From: Omphiscola glabra | Lineage: Eukaryota > Mollusca > Gastropoda > Lymnaeidae | Assembly (NCBI GenBank): GCA_964017045.1 | Contig: OZ024798.1 | Location: forward strand, 28,138,347 to 28,202,346 | DNA length: 64,000 nucleotides | Reading direction: 5' to 3' | Shown: piece after piece, positions 32,629-45,797 of the stretch | Position numbering within the stretch: position 1 is the stretch's first letter | Layout of the letters: every line of letters starts with the position of its first letter | Made by a program: the position numbers and the translations under genes | The notes under the pieces: generated by a model | Told to the model about the DNA's origin: nothing | Database searches by the model: none | The model's input: the letters and a program-made list of their open reading frames with translations, nothing else

Positions 32629-34085
32629 TGTTGAGACCCGCTGGTCCTCACTTGTGTGAGACCCGCTGGCTCACACAACCTACCGGTCACTTGTCAGTCG
32701 TTTGTCACGTGATCGACTCAATTAGGCCAGTACTGATGATAATAATGACTCATAGTCAGAAACAATGGAAGTTCCCGGTCAACCAGAAAAATGGTCAGCG
32801 TGTGACCAAGCTTGTGACCTAGGGTCAGCTGGTGAACCATTGGTTGACCAGGCGAAAAATTAGCATATAGTATATTAATCATATGTATGACCCAGAGGTC
32901 AGCGTTAACTGGACTTAGGTCAGCGTTAGTTGGATCCGAGTATATATAGAGTTGTAAGCCAGTTAGTCGCTCTCTCTCGTCCCTGTAATTACGGTAGTGT
33001 AATTGACAGACAAGTATGAGCCTGGCTTATGACTATTTGCTTTTTGGAGTGTGTCCAATCAAGTGTCGTAGGGTTGGTAACATTATTATTGTTGTTAGTT
33101 TCACATGTTTGTAATGTTAGCATTTTGTTAGAGGATATGTTAGGATTATAGTTAGTTATCAAGTCATTGTTAGAATACTACGTTATATGTATGATTAGTA
33201 ATATTGTAATAAGACTGTAATTCTTAGTTGTAGCTTATGTTGTATCTATTATTCTCTTTACAGCCAGTTAGTTAGTTAGTTAGTTAGTTAGCAGTTAGTA
33301 CAGTTAGTAGTTAGTTAGTACAGTTAGAGTAGTTAGTTTAGTAAGGTAATACAGTTAGTACGTTAGCTCAGTTCAGTCAGTTGAATGAGATTAGGCTCAG
33401 GGCTATAGAAGCATATGCCATAGCAGAGCTCAGTAGACTAGAACTCAGTACTGTATAAGACGTCAGCGGTTAACAGTTTAACCCTGACGCAGTAATTGCA
33501 CAAGGCAGATAATAACGAGCGAGTAACGCACTAAAGAGATAAGGTCAGCAGACGACCCAAACAGAAGTGTTGTAGAGGTAGCAGAGCGTGGCGAGCAGTT
33601 CCTCCCCACCCCCTGCACAGCTGAGTGACCAGTGGCGACCCTTCCAGGGCTTTGTGGTGTGCTGTAAGAGTCTGGCAGTGTGTATAGCAGACGAGAAGCA
33701 GGCAAGAGAGGGCAAGCCGATACGACCGTTCCACCGAACGTCCAGCATCATAACATCGAGTTATTAGTAAAGCATTGTATTTGTATCGACATTAAGTATT
33801 ACCATTTGTATGTTTCTATATGTATTTAGTATTTTACTAATTAAAATAATTATTTGTGGCTGAACCACCGGTGTTTTTTTTAGTAATAGTAACGTTATTG
33901 TGAGTGAGGGTTAATTTGGTATAACTGTTGATTGTAGTAATCATTCCCTAGACATAGTCATAGTAATACTAATCAACGTAGCGCTAGGGACCTTTATCTA
34001 TATATATATCCCCTGTTCTGAAAGTACCAATTTCGACATTCTGGGGACCAGATATATATATAGATAAGAAGAAGAATTTTCGACA
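32629..34085 (+). mobile_element. Solo LTR, 1,457 bp
   Basis: It begins TGTTGAGACCCGC and ends TTTTCGACA, so the ends are near-inverted TGTTGA/TCGACA. It is flanked by the 5-bp duplication ACTAT (32624-32628 and 34086-34090). S0 has the uninterrupted site CTACTATAGACTTA at about 3878. It contains a TATATATAGA box at about 32941, a plausible start region (TCGCTCTCTCTCG), GTTA-rich repeats (33267-33345) and AT-rich poly(A)-like sequence near 33840. A pair of inverted ATCTATATATAT tracts lies near the 3' end. There are no internal gag or pol sequences, so it is a solo LTR. The orientation is inferred from the TATA and poly(A) order. Confidence 0.8.
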
Positions 34086-34257
34086 ACTATAGACTTAAAT
34101 TGTTACGCGTGTAACAAATGATGCCTTGGAGACATTGTCATCTTCATCAAATGCACCCACCAACTCAGAGACATAGCTTTACTTAATTCTGATTTGGCGC
34201 TATATCACAAACTAACGATCTTCCGTTCCACATACACCTCTACTATCTTAAGTTGGT

Positions 34258-34405
34258 CAAGTTGAAACGTTTGCAGCGCAGTCGCCAGCTGTTTGAAAGA
34301 AGCGTATGAAATATTTGTTTCACATGCAGATGAAAAGCCATTAGCCGTCTCCATACCAGTAATGCCTCAAATGGATTGTCTGTTTGTAGCTGAATTAAAG
34401 AAATG
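34258..34405. repeat. Right arm of the long inverted repeat (SB)
   Basis: Partner of 30584-30727. Confidence 0.8.
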
Positions 34406-34457
34406 TCAAGTTTCAGTAAGGAGAATCGGACAACGATAAAATTACAGTGGCAGCCAA

Positions 34458-34994
34458 TGGCGTAGCTAAGGGTGTGCGGGGATGCGGACTGCACTGGTTG
34501 ACACCATCTCAAGGGGTGACATCAAATTGAAAAATTTGCATATTTACAGAGCCCACTCACACACTGCGCGATCTAACCGAATGTCATAAAAGGATAACCG
34601 GTCACACGTAAACTGTCCACACATATAACCAATGCAAACGCGTGCTTTTTTTAAAAGTTCAATGTTGATGCGTCAGAAATGAGGAGACCGTATAATAAGA
34701 TCAGACAAACACCGTTTGACCATGATTCAACGCCGATTGAAGTGTTCGGTAATTTTCGTAAGTGGTAGGAAGCTATTTGTATCTAAATTCCGAGAAATAA
34801 AACTTTCCATTGATACCAAAAGGCGATTCTAAGTACATGTTACAGTTCTTAAATACATTTTCGTCCTGGCTTATAATTAATTTTTTTCTATTGATTATTT
34901 TAACAAGAAAAATTCCATTGTGAAAGTCCCGGAAGGGGGTGGGTGACACAATGAGTTTACCGCACAGGGTGACACCAAACCTAAATACGCCACC
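34458..34994. mobile_element. hAT-like MITE, tentative (SB)
   Basis: Homologue of 4250-4785. Confidence 0.4.
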
Positions 34995-35662
34995 GGTTGT
35001 AGGTCATAGATTCGGTCCGTGTGTCTTGACTGAAGGTTAAGTTTAAATTTGTGAATATTAATTTTAGAATTGGAGTAAGTGATCATGTGATGTGGGGGAT
35101 AAAAAAAATGTGGAGTGGTGAATAAACGTTAGTTGCTAAACAGTTCACAGACTTGAATTTGCATCTTATTAAACTTTTACATCTTAAAAAGACTAACCTC
35201 CAACATCTACATACTGTTAATCCTCGGCAGTAGACCAGGATTGTCTAATCTCCCCGCTCCATTCACCTCGGACCTTTTTCAATACTGTGGGTCGTAGTAT
35301 TAATATTGAATTCGAGAGATCATAATAAGATAAGATTCTTTTATTGATCCAAATAAATGGAAATGTTTTTAGTACAATGTATTATTCATTTTCAGCATAT
35401 AAATAAAATACATATTTAACCAAGACAAACTTTTACAATTGTGACAATTTAAGCACAAGACATCTAAAGTATTTCTCTAGAGTAGAAATCAGCCATCAAT
35501 GAACTTCCTTAGGGACATAAGTGACTTAAACAATGGTCATTTAGATTTTTTAACCGCTCAGGGAGCACGCTGGTAAATTAATACAGACTGGGGAACAAAA
35601 ATAGTTATTTAAATCTTTCGCTCCTAACTTGAAGACAAAGAATTGGCCTTGATCGATATAGC

Positions 35663-36150
35663 CTTTGGTATCTGTGATGAAGAGGGTGGAATGTGATCTT
35701 TGGTATCTGTGATGAAGAGGGTGGAATGTGATCTTTGGTCACTGTGATGAAGTGGGTGGAATGTGATCTTTGGTATCTGTGATGAAGAGGGTGGAATGTG
35801 ATCTTTGGTATCTGTGATGAAGAGGGTGGAATGTGATCTTTGGTATCTGTGATGAAGAGGGTGGAATGTGATCTTTGGTATCTGTGATGAAGAGGGTGGA
35901 ATGTGATCTTTGGTATCTGTGATGAAGAGGGTGGAATGTGATCTTTGGTATCTGTGATGAAGAGGGTGGAATGTGATCTTTGGTATCTGTGATGAAGAGG
36001 GTGGAATGTGATCTTAGGTATCTGTGATGAAGTGGATGGGATGTGATCTTAGGTATCTGTGATGAAGTGGATGGGATGTGATCTTAGTTATATGTGATGA
36101 AGTGGATGGAATGTGATCTTTGGTATCTGTGATGAAGTGGATGGGATGTA
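35663..36150. repeat. 35-bp satellite array, about 14 units (SB)
   Basis: Same flanks and same leading GAGGGTGGAATG variant units as 5453-8142. Nearly all of the distal GTGGATGGG units are missing. Confidence 0.95.
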
Positions 36151-36520
36151 TAGTCAATTTTTTTAATGTCTTACTATACAATTTTAGATTAAAAAGTTTT
36201 TCAAGTGAAAGATGTTTAGTTTTGTGTCTTTAATAGCTTAGAGCTTAGCTTGTTAGAACGTTGTTGACTACTGAATAATGATGGCCTATTGATAACAAAC
36301 TATTACATTTCGCTAATAGCTTAATCATTCTACTCAGTATGTGATAGAAAATCAAATTATCAATATTATCAAATGCAGTGATTATTCAAGAAATGAATAT
36401 TAGTAGGCTAACAATTATTATTTGACTTTTAATTCTTGAAATTCGAACACACATGGGGTGTGCCATGATGGAAATTTTTGCATTCCAAGCATAAACCTGA
36501 ACAGCGAAAGCATACGCCTT

Positions 36521-36674
36521 GTGTTGACCAGGGAACTATCTTACAAACTTCTGGTGTTGATAAGGAACTATCTTACAAAAGACTGGTGTTGACGAAGGAA
36601 CTATCTTACAAACGCCTGATATTGACTAAGGAACTATCTTACAAACGCCTGATGTTGACCAGTGAACCATCTTA
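36521..36674. repeat. 33-bp minisatellite, about 5 copies (SB)
   Basis: As 8514-8700 with one unit fewer. Confidence 0.9.
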
Positions 36675-37257
36675 AATATCCCCAGAACAATTTTAATCTT
36701 TGTCGTTTAATCTCACTGTAAGAAAACCTTCAAATAAAACATGTCTTACGCCACTTAATTTCTTGTTAATATTTATTTTGTTAACTGGAGGTATTCAAAA
36801 GCTGGCAAAAGAATGGGGTTTGGGGGGGGGGGTGTTAACCCTGCTCCCTGACTTCGATTGGAATCGGCTGCAACCTTCCACTTCATGGAGACGCCCCTGC
36901 AGAAGATTTTAAAAAAACCCGCCCCACCTAAGTCCAATCGCACGCAATCATTGAATCAAACATTGACAAAAAAGATCTAACCAAAGCAATATTGCATATT
37001 AAGAGCCATTGAAAAATGGAGAGAAAAAGTAACGCAACAAAATATTTTTCAATTTTATCTAATAAAGAAGAATAGTTGAATGATACGCTTTCCATATTTT
37101 GAAAGATATGTTTTTAAAATTTACATGTATAGAAATTTTGTATGTGTATTTTTGAGTTAAGAAAAACTTATGTGACGAAAAAAGTCGTCCTTAAAGATTA
37201 AATGTACTTAAAACACATTCTTAGAACGTTCCCCCCACACCACCCTACCTTTTTGAG

Positions 37258-38060
37258 TTCATGACGACTTATTCCCCATTGATTGTCGTCATCCAACGTG
37301 AATCGCTAACTGACATATTGACCAACGGAATGAACTCCCGGGGCTCTAGTCGGCAGGTCTGTCCCATTATGACATGTCGACTAAGAGGCGCTGCCACCGA
37401 CCCCCTGAAGTTACCAAGGGAACAATATCATCATCTAAGGGAACTACGCGTAAGAAACGGAGGTCTTGCATTGAATCTGCTTTAGAAAGAGTACAGCTGC
37501 ACGATACCTACCAGAATGCCAGAAACAAGTCGGAGACATGATTACTTGTTGCCGTTAATGGATATTAGGCATGGGTTGGTTGTGGCAATCGATGCCGATG
37601 ATTCTTTCTTACTCACCTTTATGGGACTGTTCCTAGGCAATCCCAGCTAAGGCGTGACAAAATCACAAAGTAGATCCCTTTTAGAGGGCGTGTGATGCCA
37701 CCCCGGGTTGAGAAGGTTTTTTTTTTTTTAGGAGGTTAAATATATCTATCCCAACCGTTAGAAAGTTCGACTGCAGGTGTTGTGAGAGCAGCACCATCAG
37801 CCGACCAGGTGCTGTGAGAGCAGCACCACTAGCCGACCAGGTGTTGTGAGAGAAGCACCACCAGCCGACCAGGTGTTCCTTTATAGATGCCACCACACTA
37901 GTATCGTCTATCGAGTGGAAGGCGGGTTGGGCTGTCTCAGTGGCGGAATACCCCCGACTAAAATTACGCTGGTTGTGTTGGGGGAAGAGGTGGTACATTG
38001 GGGAAGACTTAATGAGCTCAGGTTCGATAGTTTGCTGTTTTCTTAAGTTTGTGAGTAGAA
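37258..38060 (+). mobile_element. Old non-LTR retroelement copy hosting 32-bp repeats (SB)
   Basis: Homologue of 9290-10092 with few changes. Confidence 0.65.
37776..37874. repeat. 32-bp minisatellite, 3 copies (SB)
   Basis: Same monomer as 9806-9904. Confidence 0.9.
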
Positions 38061-38631
38061 CAAGCAACCCCTAACTACCCCCCAAACCTTTTGCCAAATC
38101 TTGAGCTGTTGTTGAAATTTTATTACGCATCGATATGTGAATTTCATTTGTCTCAAATTGCACATGATAGTGATTTAGCCAATGCCCAATTATAGGAAAT
38201 ATACTATATATCTCGTGCTAATGTTAGATACATTCTTTTAAGATCGTCACATCAAGTTATCACAGTTAATTTAATGCACTTCTGAAGCCGGTCAATTCTA
38301 AAACCTACCTGGTAACTACATCACCATATTGACGCAATGAAAGAAATCACCGCTCCTTAGCAGTTCGATTGAGGATCAGTTCCCTGAATTCGGATTCCAA
38401 GAACGCCGCCCAACATCCATCAGGAAGACTTAGCAGTTAGCCTGCAACCATAGGACCACGAGCTGATATGATTTTGCACCCACGATAGACGCATCGCTGG
38501 GAAGTCCACACACACATTACAAAGTACAAGGGAAGAGCTTTGACACAACATACTGAATTAACGTCTCCATTCGTTACCACCCTGAGAAACCACGAAGGAG
38601 AGGACCGGAGAAACCACTTCCAACACTGAAA

Positions 38632-38760
38632 TGATCTCACTATTGATCGATCTCATTATTGATTGATCTCTTTATTGATCGATCTCATTATTGATTGATC
38701 TAACTACTGGTTGATCTCATTATTGATTGATCTCACTCCTGATCTTTCTGTGATTGATCT
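38632..38760. repeat. 16-bp repeats (SB)
   Basis: As 10662-10790. Confidence 0.8.
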
Positions 38761-39001
38761 AGCAAGATCATCAGAACGATTACAGATTGATAAGTTAAAC
38801 TCTTAACGGTCTGATCGCATATAATTCTGATACCTAGCAAAGAGAGTACTATGATGAGTGTTTGGCATTATGGGACGCCAATATACATGATATATAGAAA
38901 CTAGATTAAATTATATGAAAGCTGTTTTTCATATCATTGGCTTTCATGGAATATATTCGAATACTTGTACTTGTACATAAATAAGTTCATTTTATTTCTG
39001 A

Positions 39002-39579
39002 AACTCATACGAGAGTTGTTCCTAGACGCGAAAAGGTGGGACACTCATACGAAAGTGGTTTCTAGACACGAGCAGGTGGGACACTCATACGAGAGTGGTT
39101 TCTAGACACAAGCAGGTGGGACACTCATACGAGAGTGATTCCTAGACACGAGCAAGTGGGACACTCATACGAGAGTGGGTCCTAGACATGAGCAGGTGGG
39201 ACACTCATACGAGAGTGGTTCCTAGACACGAGCAGAGGGACACTCATACGACAGTGGTCCGTAGACACGAGAAAATTGGACACTTATACGAGAGTGGTTC
39301 CTAGACACCAACAGGTGGGACACTCAAACGACAGTGGTTCCTAGACACGAGCAGGTGGGACACTCATACGAGAGTGGTTCCTAGACACGAGCAGGTGGGA
39401 CACTCATACGAGAGTGGTTCCTAGACACGAGCAGGTGGTATACTCATACGAGAGTGGTTCCTAGACACGAGCATATGGGACACTCATACGATAGTGATTA
39501 AATGACACGAGCAAGTGGGGCACTCTTACAATAGTGGTTCCTAGACACGAACAGGTCGGACACTCATACGAGAGTGGTT
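39002..39579. repeat. 40-bp minisatellite, 14-15 copies (SB)
   Basis: As 11034-11414 with about five more units. Confidence 0.9.
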
Positions 39580-39697
39580 TCCACATACCCACGAATCAAA
39601 GTCGTTTCACCACAACTTAGCTATCTACAGCTGCAATCAACATATTTGTTTAATAATTTGTTTTTCGTGAGTAATGAGACTGCTAAAGCGGTGTCGT

Positions 39698-39846
39698 GTT
39701 GTATTTATCAGTTAACTGGGAACACTGGTCGAAGTGACAGATTGTTGTATTTAACAGTTAACTGGGAACACTGGTCGAAGTGACAGATTGTTGTATTTAT
39801 CAGTTAACTGGGGACACTGGTCGAAGTGACAGATTGTTGTATTTCT
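39698..39846. repeat. 46-bp minisatellite, 3 copies (SB)
   Basis: As 11535-11722. Confidence 0.9.
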
Positions 39847-39994
39847 TAAAAGGTAAATACTACGGTACCTTGTAATTGCTGCAAATGTATCAAATAATAA
39901 AGATATGTGAACTAGATGATGGCTTATTTATAATGCGCTCTAGTAAAATTTGGAACAAGGAAATGCAAATGATTATAGCTCTTCAAATGTGAGA

Positions 39995-40112
39995 AATGGT
40001 TTTGGTGATAGTTTTGTCTTCCTCCAACCACAGAAGCGACGGTTTTATCACCATCATCAAATATAAATGTTAATTATTGATGACTGTTAGTCACTTCATA
40101 CAATGCCAAGTC
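39995..40112 (+). promoter_or_regulatory. Relic promoter copy (SB)
   Basis: Homologue of 11868-11985, about 3.4 kb upstream of the promoter of gene A2. Confidence 0.55.
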
Positions 40113-40207
40113 TGTAATTTGTTGCTCAGTCTTCGCCCCATCTCAAACAATAGTTTGTCAACAAGCTCAAACATTTATATGTCTAAATCAAAGCATTTCT
40201 CTGAGGT

Positions 40208-40608
40208 TGAGGGAACCCTACAGGAAACTCTCACTAAATCAATGCACTTTTCTGAGATTAGGGCCCTTACAGGAAAGTCCCACTAAATCAATGCACTTTT
40301 CTAAAACTTAGGGCCCTTACAGGAAACTCCCACTAAATCAATGCACTTTTCTGAGGCTTAGGGCCCTTACAGGAAACTCCCACTAAATCAATGCACTTTT
40401 CTGAGACTTAGGGCCCTTACAGGAAAGTCCCACTAAATCAATGCACTTTTCTAAAACTTAGGGCCCTTACAGGAAACTCCCACTAAATCAATGCACTTTT
40501 CTGAGGCTTAGGGCCCTTACAGGAAACTCCCACTAAATCAATGCACTTTTCTGAGACTTAGGGCCCTTACAGGAAACTCCCACTAATTCAATGCACTTCT
40601 CTGAGGCG
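40208..40608. repeat. 50-bp minisatellite, 8 copies (SB)
   Basis: As 12087-12338. A three-unit block appears repeated, as judged by shared AAAGTCC and CTAAAACTTA variants. Confidence 0.9.
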
Positions 40609-41871
40609 TATAGGCAGGGTATATTTTAGGCAAACCGCCCGGGAAGGGGAATGTGTAAGAAAATATTTCAAATAATATAAAAAAATACTAAATTTTAATT
40701 TTTATAAAACGAATTTTAAGTAATCGAAATTTGTGTCCTTCATCGATTACACTAGGTTCACTTTGCTATGTATATCTTGGTGATCCATATCTTTCACGTT
40801 AATCTTGCTACAGGCTTAAAGAAGTCTATTAAAAATATCCTATTGTTTTGTAAATTGGTTTCTCCTGATCATAAGCCAAAATCATGCTTTTGTTTTTCGC
40901 ATATATCGGTATTCTCATTTTATTTTTATTTTGCAGCTTAGCAAGTTGAAATACTTTAATAACATTGTGTTAAACTACCTTTAAATCGATATAAGTTACA
41001 TAAATTTCATATAGTTTTTGCCGCATATTAAACATTATATTGCATCATAAAAGCATTAGTGTTAATGAAGAGATAAGTGTTAAATAAAAAATGTATAAAA
41101 GCATCATGCCTTCAAAAAATTCGTTTTTAGCACAAATTTTAATGTACTCGATTCCATTCATGTAAAGTGAGTTAGATAAATTGAAAACTTTGGAGAAAAA
41201 AAAATGATATTTTAAATTTAGGAATTTAGCGGTTGCATGCAAAAAGTTGACAGTTCATCAGTTATTATTAAATCAGGCACGTTTCCTATTTTGTAACACA
41301 GTTTCAGCAACAACAGAGGAAAATGAATTTTTTAATAATACTTAGCATATATATTTAAAAAATCCCCTACACATTTTCTCTTTTTAAAATCAGAAAAATA
41401 AACTGCCTCAGCTACTTTTTGAATTCATTTTTTTTAGATTTATCCTGTAGAAAGAATATATTTTATAAATAAAAAATTTTAATTAAAAAAACAATAAGTA
41501 CCGTTTCACTTATCTTTAACTTCCATTTTCTTTGATAGCAGTTAAAAAATAAATTCAGTGGAATTGGTAAAAAAAAAAAATTCAAATCGAAGAGGAATTT
41601 TCTAATTGATCTGAAACAAGTAAAAGTAGGTTTAAAATCTAAATCAACATTTCAGACAACTGAATTTTGGGAATTTAACCTTTTTTTTATACGATTTTCC
41701 TCATATAGGTCATTCGTGGCTGAGTCAAAATGGTGCGATGTATGGGAAGTTCCTAAAGGAAAACATCGATCACTGGCAAAATTATCAAAGCAGACACATA
41801 AAAGAATCACGCAATCCGACCGTGACATCTGGTCTTATATTTTCCTGAGAATTTTCCTCTACCATGTATTT

Positions 41872-42433
41872 AGTAAGGGACCAAGTCTCTCTTGCATAAA
41901 TTACTACTGGTCTTATGATAGTAGTAAGGGACCAAATCTCACTTGCATAGGTTACTACTGGTCTTATGATAGTGGTAAGGGACCAAGTCTCACTTGCATA
42001 AGTTACTACTGGTCTTATGATAGTTGTAAGTGACATAGTCTCACTTGCATAAGTTACTACTCGTCTTATGATAGGGGTAAGGGATCAAGTCTCACTTGCA
42101 TAAGTTCCTACTGGTCTTATGATAGTGGTAAGGGACCAAGTCTCATTTGCATAAGTTACTACTGGTCTTATTATAGTTGTAAGTGACATAGTCTCACTTG
42201 CATACGTTACTACTCGTCTTATGATAGGGGTAAGGGATCAAGTCTCACTTGCATAAGTTCCTACTGGTCTTATGATAGTGGTAAGGGACCAAGTCTCACT
42301 TGCATAAGTTACTAACGGTCTTATGATAGTTGTAAGTGACATAGTCTCACTTGCATAAGTTACTACTCGTCTTATGATAGGGGTAAGGGATCAAGTCTCA
42401 CTTGCATAAGTTACTATTGGTCTTATGATAATG
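41872..42433. repeat. 51-bp minisatellite, 11 copies (SB)
   Basis: As 13602-14113 with one more unit. Variant units (GTAAGTGACATAG, TAGGGGTAAGGGATC) recur about every three to four units. Confidence 0.9.
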
Positions 42434-43303
42434 GTGTACATTGCCTTTTTTATTCCCCTAGAGAGGTTTTTGCCACGCTTCGTTTCACGATAGAAACTCG
42501 GCGTTTGTCCGTAAATGCCACAGCTCAATATAAAGAAAAAATGACATCTGGCAAATTAACGATTCGCCCCCCCCCCCTTTTTTTTCTAAGTCACTAGAGT
42601 GAGTATTTGGTGCGAGGGGACAAGATTCATTTTAACCCCCTTCCACTTTTTTTTTAACTCTGAAACTTATTATTTTCCTCAATTAGTACAATAAAAGCAA
42701 ATTAACTCGCGGACATATGCCCTCTATGCCTCCTTAGCTACGCCTCTTTCCACTGGCACTGCTCCCCCACGAGACTCTGAAATGCCCCCCTCCCCGCGAG
42801 GAAATAGTCTAAAAGAAACACTGGTAATGGGCCCCTATAAGACAATCCCACTAAACTCAATTCACTTTTTAGACTTAAGGTAGGTCTAAGGACTCCCCCG
42901 ATTTTTAAAAAAAAAGGATCCACGAGGCAAAAAGTTTAAGAACCACTTATCTAATGTGCTTATCTTAATCTCTGCATTTAGGACTCGTGTATGTAGGGGC
43001 GCAGCATGGCCTATTGCCCCCAGAGACGAACCGCTCCTTCAAACCAGCCCTTCCCAAACCACTTCGTGTATGGGTGTTTTGTGTTTTAATGGTTGATGTT
43101 AAAAAAAAAAATTCAAATGACAAAAATAAAAGGGGTGTGATGTATTTAATTTATTCTAAAATGTGTACCAAAATGATTGCTTTTTTTTCGACGTTGACCA
43201 ACATTCAAATATTTCTTTCTTTAAGAATATCTTTAGACGACGCTTGCATCCAGCTCTTTAGTTATATGTATCTGTTATTTAATTATTTAATATGTACATC
43301 TCA

Positions 43304-43448
43304 TGGTGTAGCTAGGATTATTGCGACCCGTGTGGTTGCAAAGATTTTTGCAGCCCGCTTCAAAACATCTGCAGCTGATAAAAACTTACGCCCTTCCATA
43401 CAAAGTTAGAGTGCACCCGGGGCGGATGGCACCACACTTACCTACGTC
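43304..43448. mobile_element. MITE-like element upstream of gene A2, tentative
   Basis: Copy of 14979-15123. Confidence 0.35.
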
Positions 43449-43515
43449 AGTATTTGCGTAGTTGGACTGTGGGGATTGAGTTTGGTGATAGTTTTTTCTC
43501 CCCCAACTACAGAGG

Positions 43516-43670
43516 CGACAGTTTTATCAACATCATCAAATATAAATGTTAATCATATATACTTATTAGTCACTCCATACACTATAAAACCTTACGTTGG
43601 GTAGTTGTTGGAGTAAGCTGCCACAACTCTTTGAAACAGCAAGTCACGTTTGAACACAGACAAAAACAAG
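43516..43670 (+). promoter_or_regulatory. Promoter and non-coding exon 1 of gene A2
   Basis: Identical to 15191-15345. TATAAAA lies at 43583-43589 and the exon 1 donor at 43671. Confidence 0.75.
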
Positions 43671-43886
43671 GTATGTATATTGATAGCTATAAACTCTTGT
43701 TGTTTTTTTTTGGTCATTAATGCAGAGATCATATTAAGTTTCATTTTTTAAATTAATAAGTTTGGTCATAAAAAGTATTATTTATAAGATATATCTCTAA
43801 ACTATAATCGAGTTAATAAAAATAATGTGTAAAAAGGATAAAAAAATCAGTTTGTATGCTAACAATTTATCTGCTCTTTTCCTCAG

Positions 43887-45689
43887 ATGCGTACTTTCTG
43901 CTTTGTCCTTTTGGTTGCGTCAGTCTTCATTGCCTCAGAGGCGTCACCAAATGTCAAAGTCAACAAGAAGCGACTTCTGGAAGTGTTGGGTGGAAGTGAT
44001 GGACTTCTCGGTGGACTTTTGGATTTAGGTGGACTTCTTGAGGGAATTACGGGTAGCATTGATGGCATATTGAACGCATTGCTTGACCCGCTGAGTGGCC
44101 TGCTTGATAGTATTCTAGGTCAACAAGGACTCGTTGCTGACTTGATTGGTAAAGTCCTTGGTTTGACTAGCCTGGATGTGGCTGGTCTCCTTTCTGGTTT
44201 ACAGTTAGATGGACTTGTCAAGGCTATCGATGATGTGGCTCGTGTTGTTATTACAACTGTAGCTCAAACGTTGAAGGAGTTGTTGGCGGCATTACAAGGA
44301 GTCGACGCTTCTGACGCTAAGTGAGTTTCTTTTCTGATATGTTTCTATGTTAACTGAATAGACATATTGAATATATTCATGATGAAGTGTGTTATGTGTC
44401 AATTTACACATTTATTTTAGATTATCTTTTGTCAGACGGTTTGTAGAGACACTTGAATGTAATAAATAATAATAATAATTGAGTGTTATTTTACGATCAA
44501 GGAATAGATTGATTTGAGGCGTTCTTGCAAATAACTCGACAATGTCTTATCAAATTTAATCTAAACATAATGATTTGCTAAGATGTGGCTCCATTCTGGG
44601 GCAATCAAACGTTTTCGTAATGAAGAATTTCATACATTCTCTCCTTTGTTTCCGTGTCTCTAGATCAGCGTTCCGCAATCAGTTTGTGTGAGGAACAATT
44701 TCTTTAGAAATTATAACTGTTTAGTGTAACATAGCTGGATATAGTTGTACAGCATGTTATCTAATACTCACTTTATTAATATGTATGGGCATCCTTAATT
44801 TTACTGCTATCTCTCAAGAATTAAAAAGGTCCGAATATATATATCACACAGTTCTTTATTATGCAAATAATAGTTACAAATATGGTTCTTGAGATAGTTA
44901 CATCCATGTAAGTGATAAAGTTAATATAATACAAGAAATATGACACACTTTAATATTATTCTATCCATGAATTCACATCACATTGAAATATGGCTTCCAT
45001 CTCTCTCTGACCAAAAAACGTGCACTCTCAATGTCGTCCAGCCTCACCCTCTCTAAAATCATGACATCCTCATTCGCCACAAAAATTAGTTCCCCTTATT
45101 CTCATCATATGCCACCGTGCATAGAAATAAATAATACAGTCATGTGACTGAGTACCATTAACTCGTTGTGTTACATTTAGGAAATACGTTAGGTGGCCAG
45201 ATTCAATCATAAATTATTAAAATGAGAAAAAAAAACTATTCTTTCAAAGAGCCTCACCCGGTTCCGGAGATGCGAGTTGCCAACCACTGCTCTAGACGAA
45301 ACGAGCTCTAACTCTAATTCCCTTATTTATTTTGATGATATAGATATCTGGTTATCGGACTAATTCAAACAATCTTTTAGTTACTGATATATCTTAAATG
45401 TCCAAAATAAATAGTAAGTTACCATTATTTCTTAAAATAATAAAACACGATAAAGTTATTTTTGCCCTGGTTTAAAACGTAACAATAACCAATAGGAAAG
45501 AAATTTAAATATTACTTTCGATTAATGTCAAAATTCATTTTTTTTTCAATCAGCGCCCTGGCAAAGAAATTCGACACTTTTCCCTGCAACAAGCTCTGCC
45601 CTGCTTGTAGTGGCCTCCCAGACGCTAATGCAAAGACTCAGTGCGTTAGTTACTGCAAGTCATCAAAGTGCCGCTGGCTATATGCATAA
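43887..45689 (+). CDS. Gene copy A2, identical to copy A
   Basis: The CDS joins 43887-44320 and 45554-45689. The 189-residue product is identical to copy A, and so are both introns. See copy A for the domain description. If the 28,325-bp duplication is real, this gene is a second functional source of the same protein. If it is an assembly duplication, A and A2 are one locus. Confidence 0.8.
44725..45175. mobile_element. Solo LTR, 451 bp, in intron 2 of gene A2
   Basis: Copy of 16400-16850 with the same TTTAG flanks. It was duplicated with the unit and is not an independent insertion. Confidence 0.8.
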
Positions 45690-45791
45690 ACACATCTCCA
45701 AGGGAACGAACCTTCACCTTTCAACTAGCTATGACCTGTCTCTGTAAGACGGGTCTTAATGTTTATTTTCTTTTATCTTTGAAATGACTCA

Positions 45792-45797
45792 ATTAAA
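45792..45797 (+). terminator. Candidate poly(A) signal of gene A2
   Basis: ATTAAA, same position as in copy A. Confidence 0.45.

Larger units (their letters stand above)
14533..42857. repeat. Unit 1: one full 28,325-bp higher-order tandem repeat
   Basis: This complete unit holds gene A, the A spacer, gene B and the B spacer. Every landmark in it from 14533 to 35675 recurs exactly 28,325 bp further on. Homopolymers I counted in both copies match: 13 C near 20440, 16 T near 31860, 11 C near 26282 and 9 A near 14582. The boundary is operational (the point where identity begins), so the physical duplication breakpoint may lie elsewhere. Confidence 0.9.
29710..43515. other. Spacer SB (B type) between genes B and A2
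   Basis: Collinear with S0. The main differences are a 1,457-bp solo LTR insertion, a 35-bp array cut to about 14 units, and changed unit numbers in the other arrays. In 29820-30465, 30740-31230, 35000-35660, 36155-36515, 38065-38630 and 40610-41870 I see only AT-rich sequence without recognisable genes. Confidence 0.6.

Noticed and set aside
33478..33751. Three overlapping minus-strand frames of 67-75 residues
   Set aside because: All lie inside the non-coding solo LTR.
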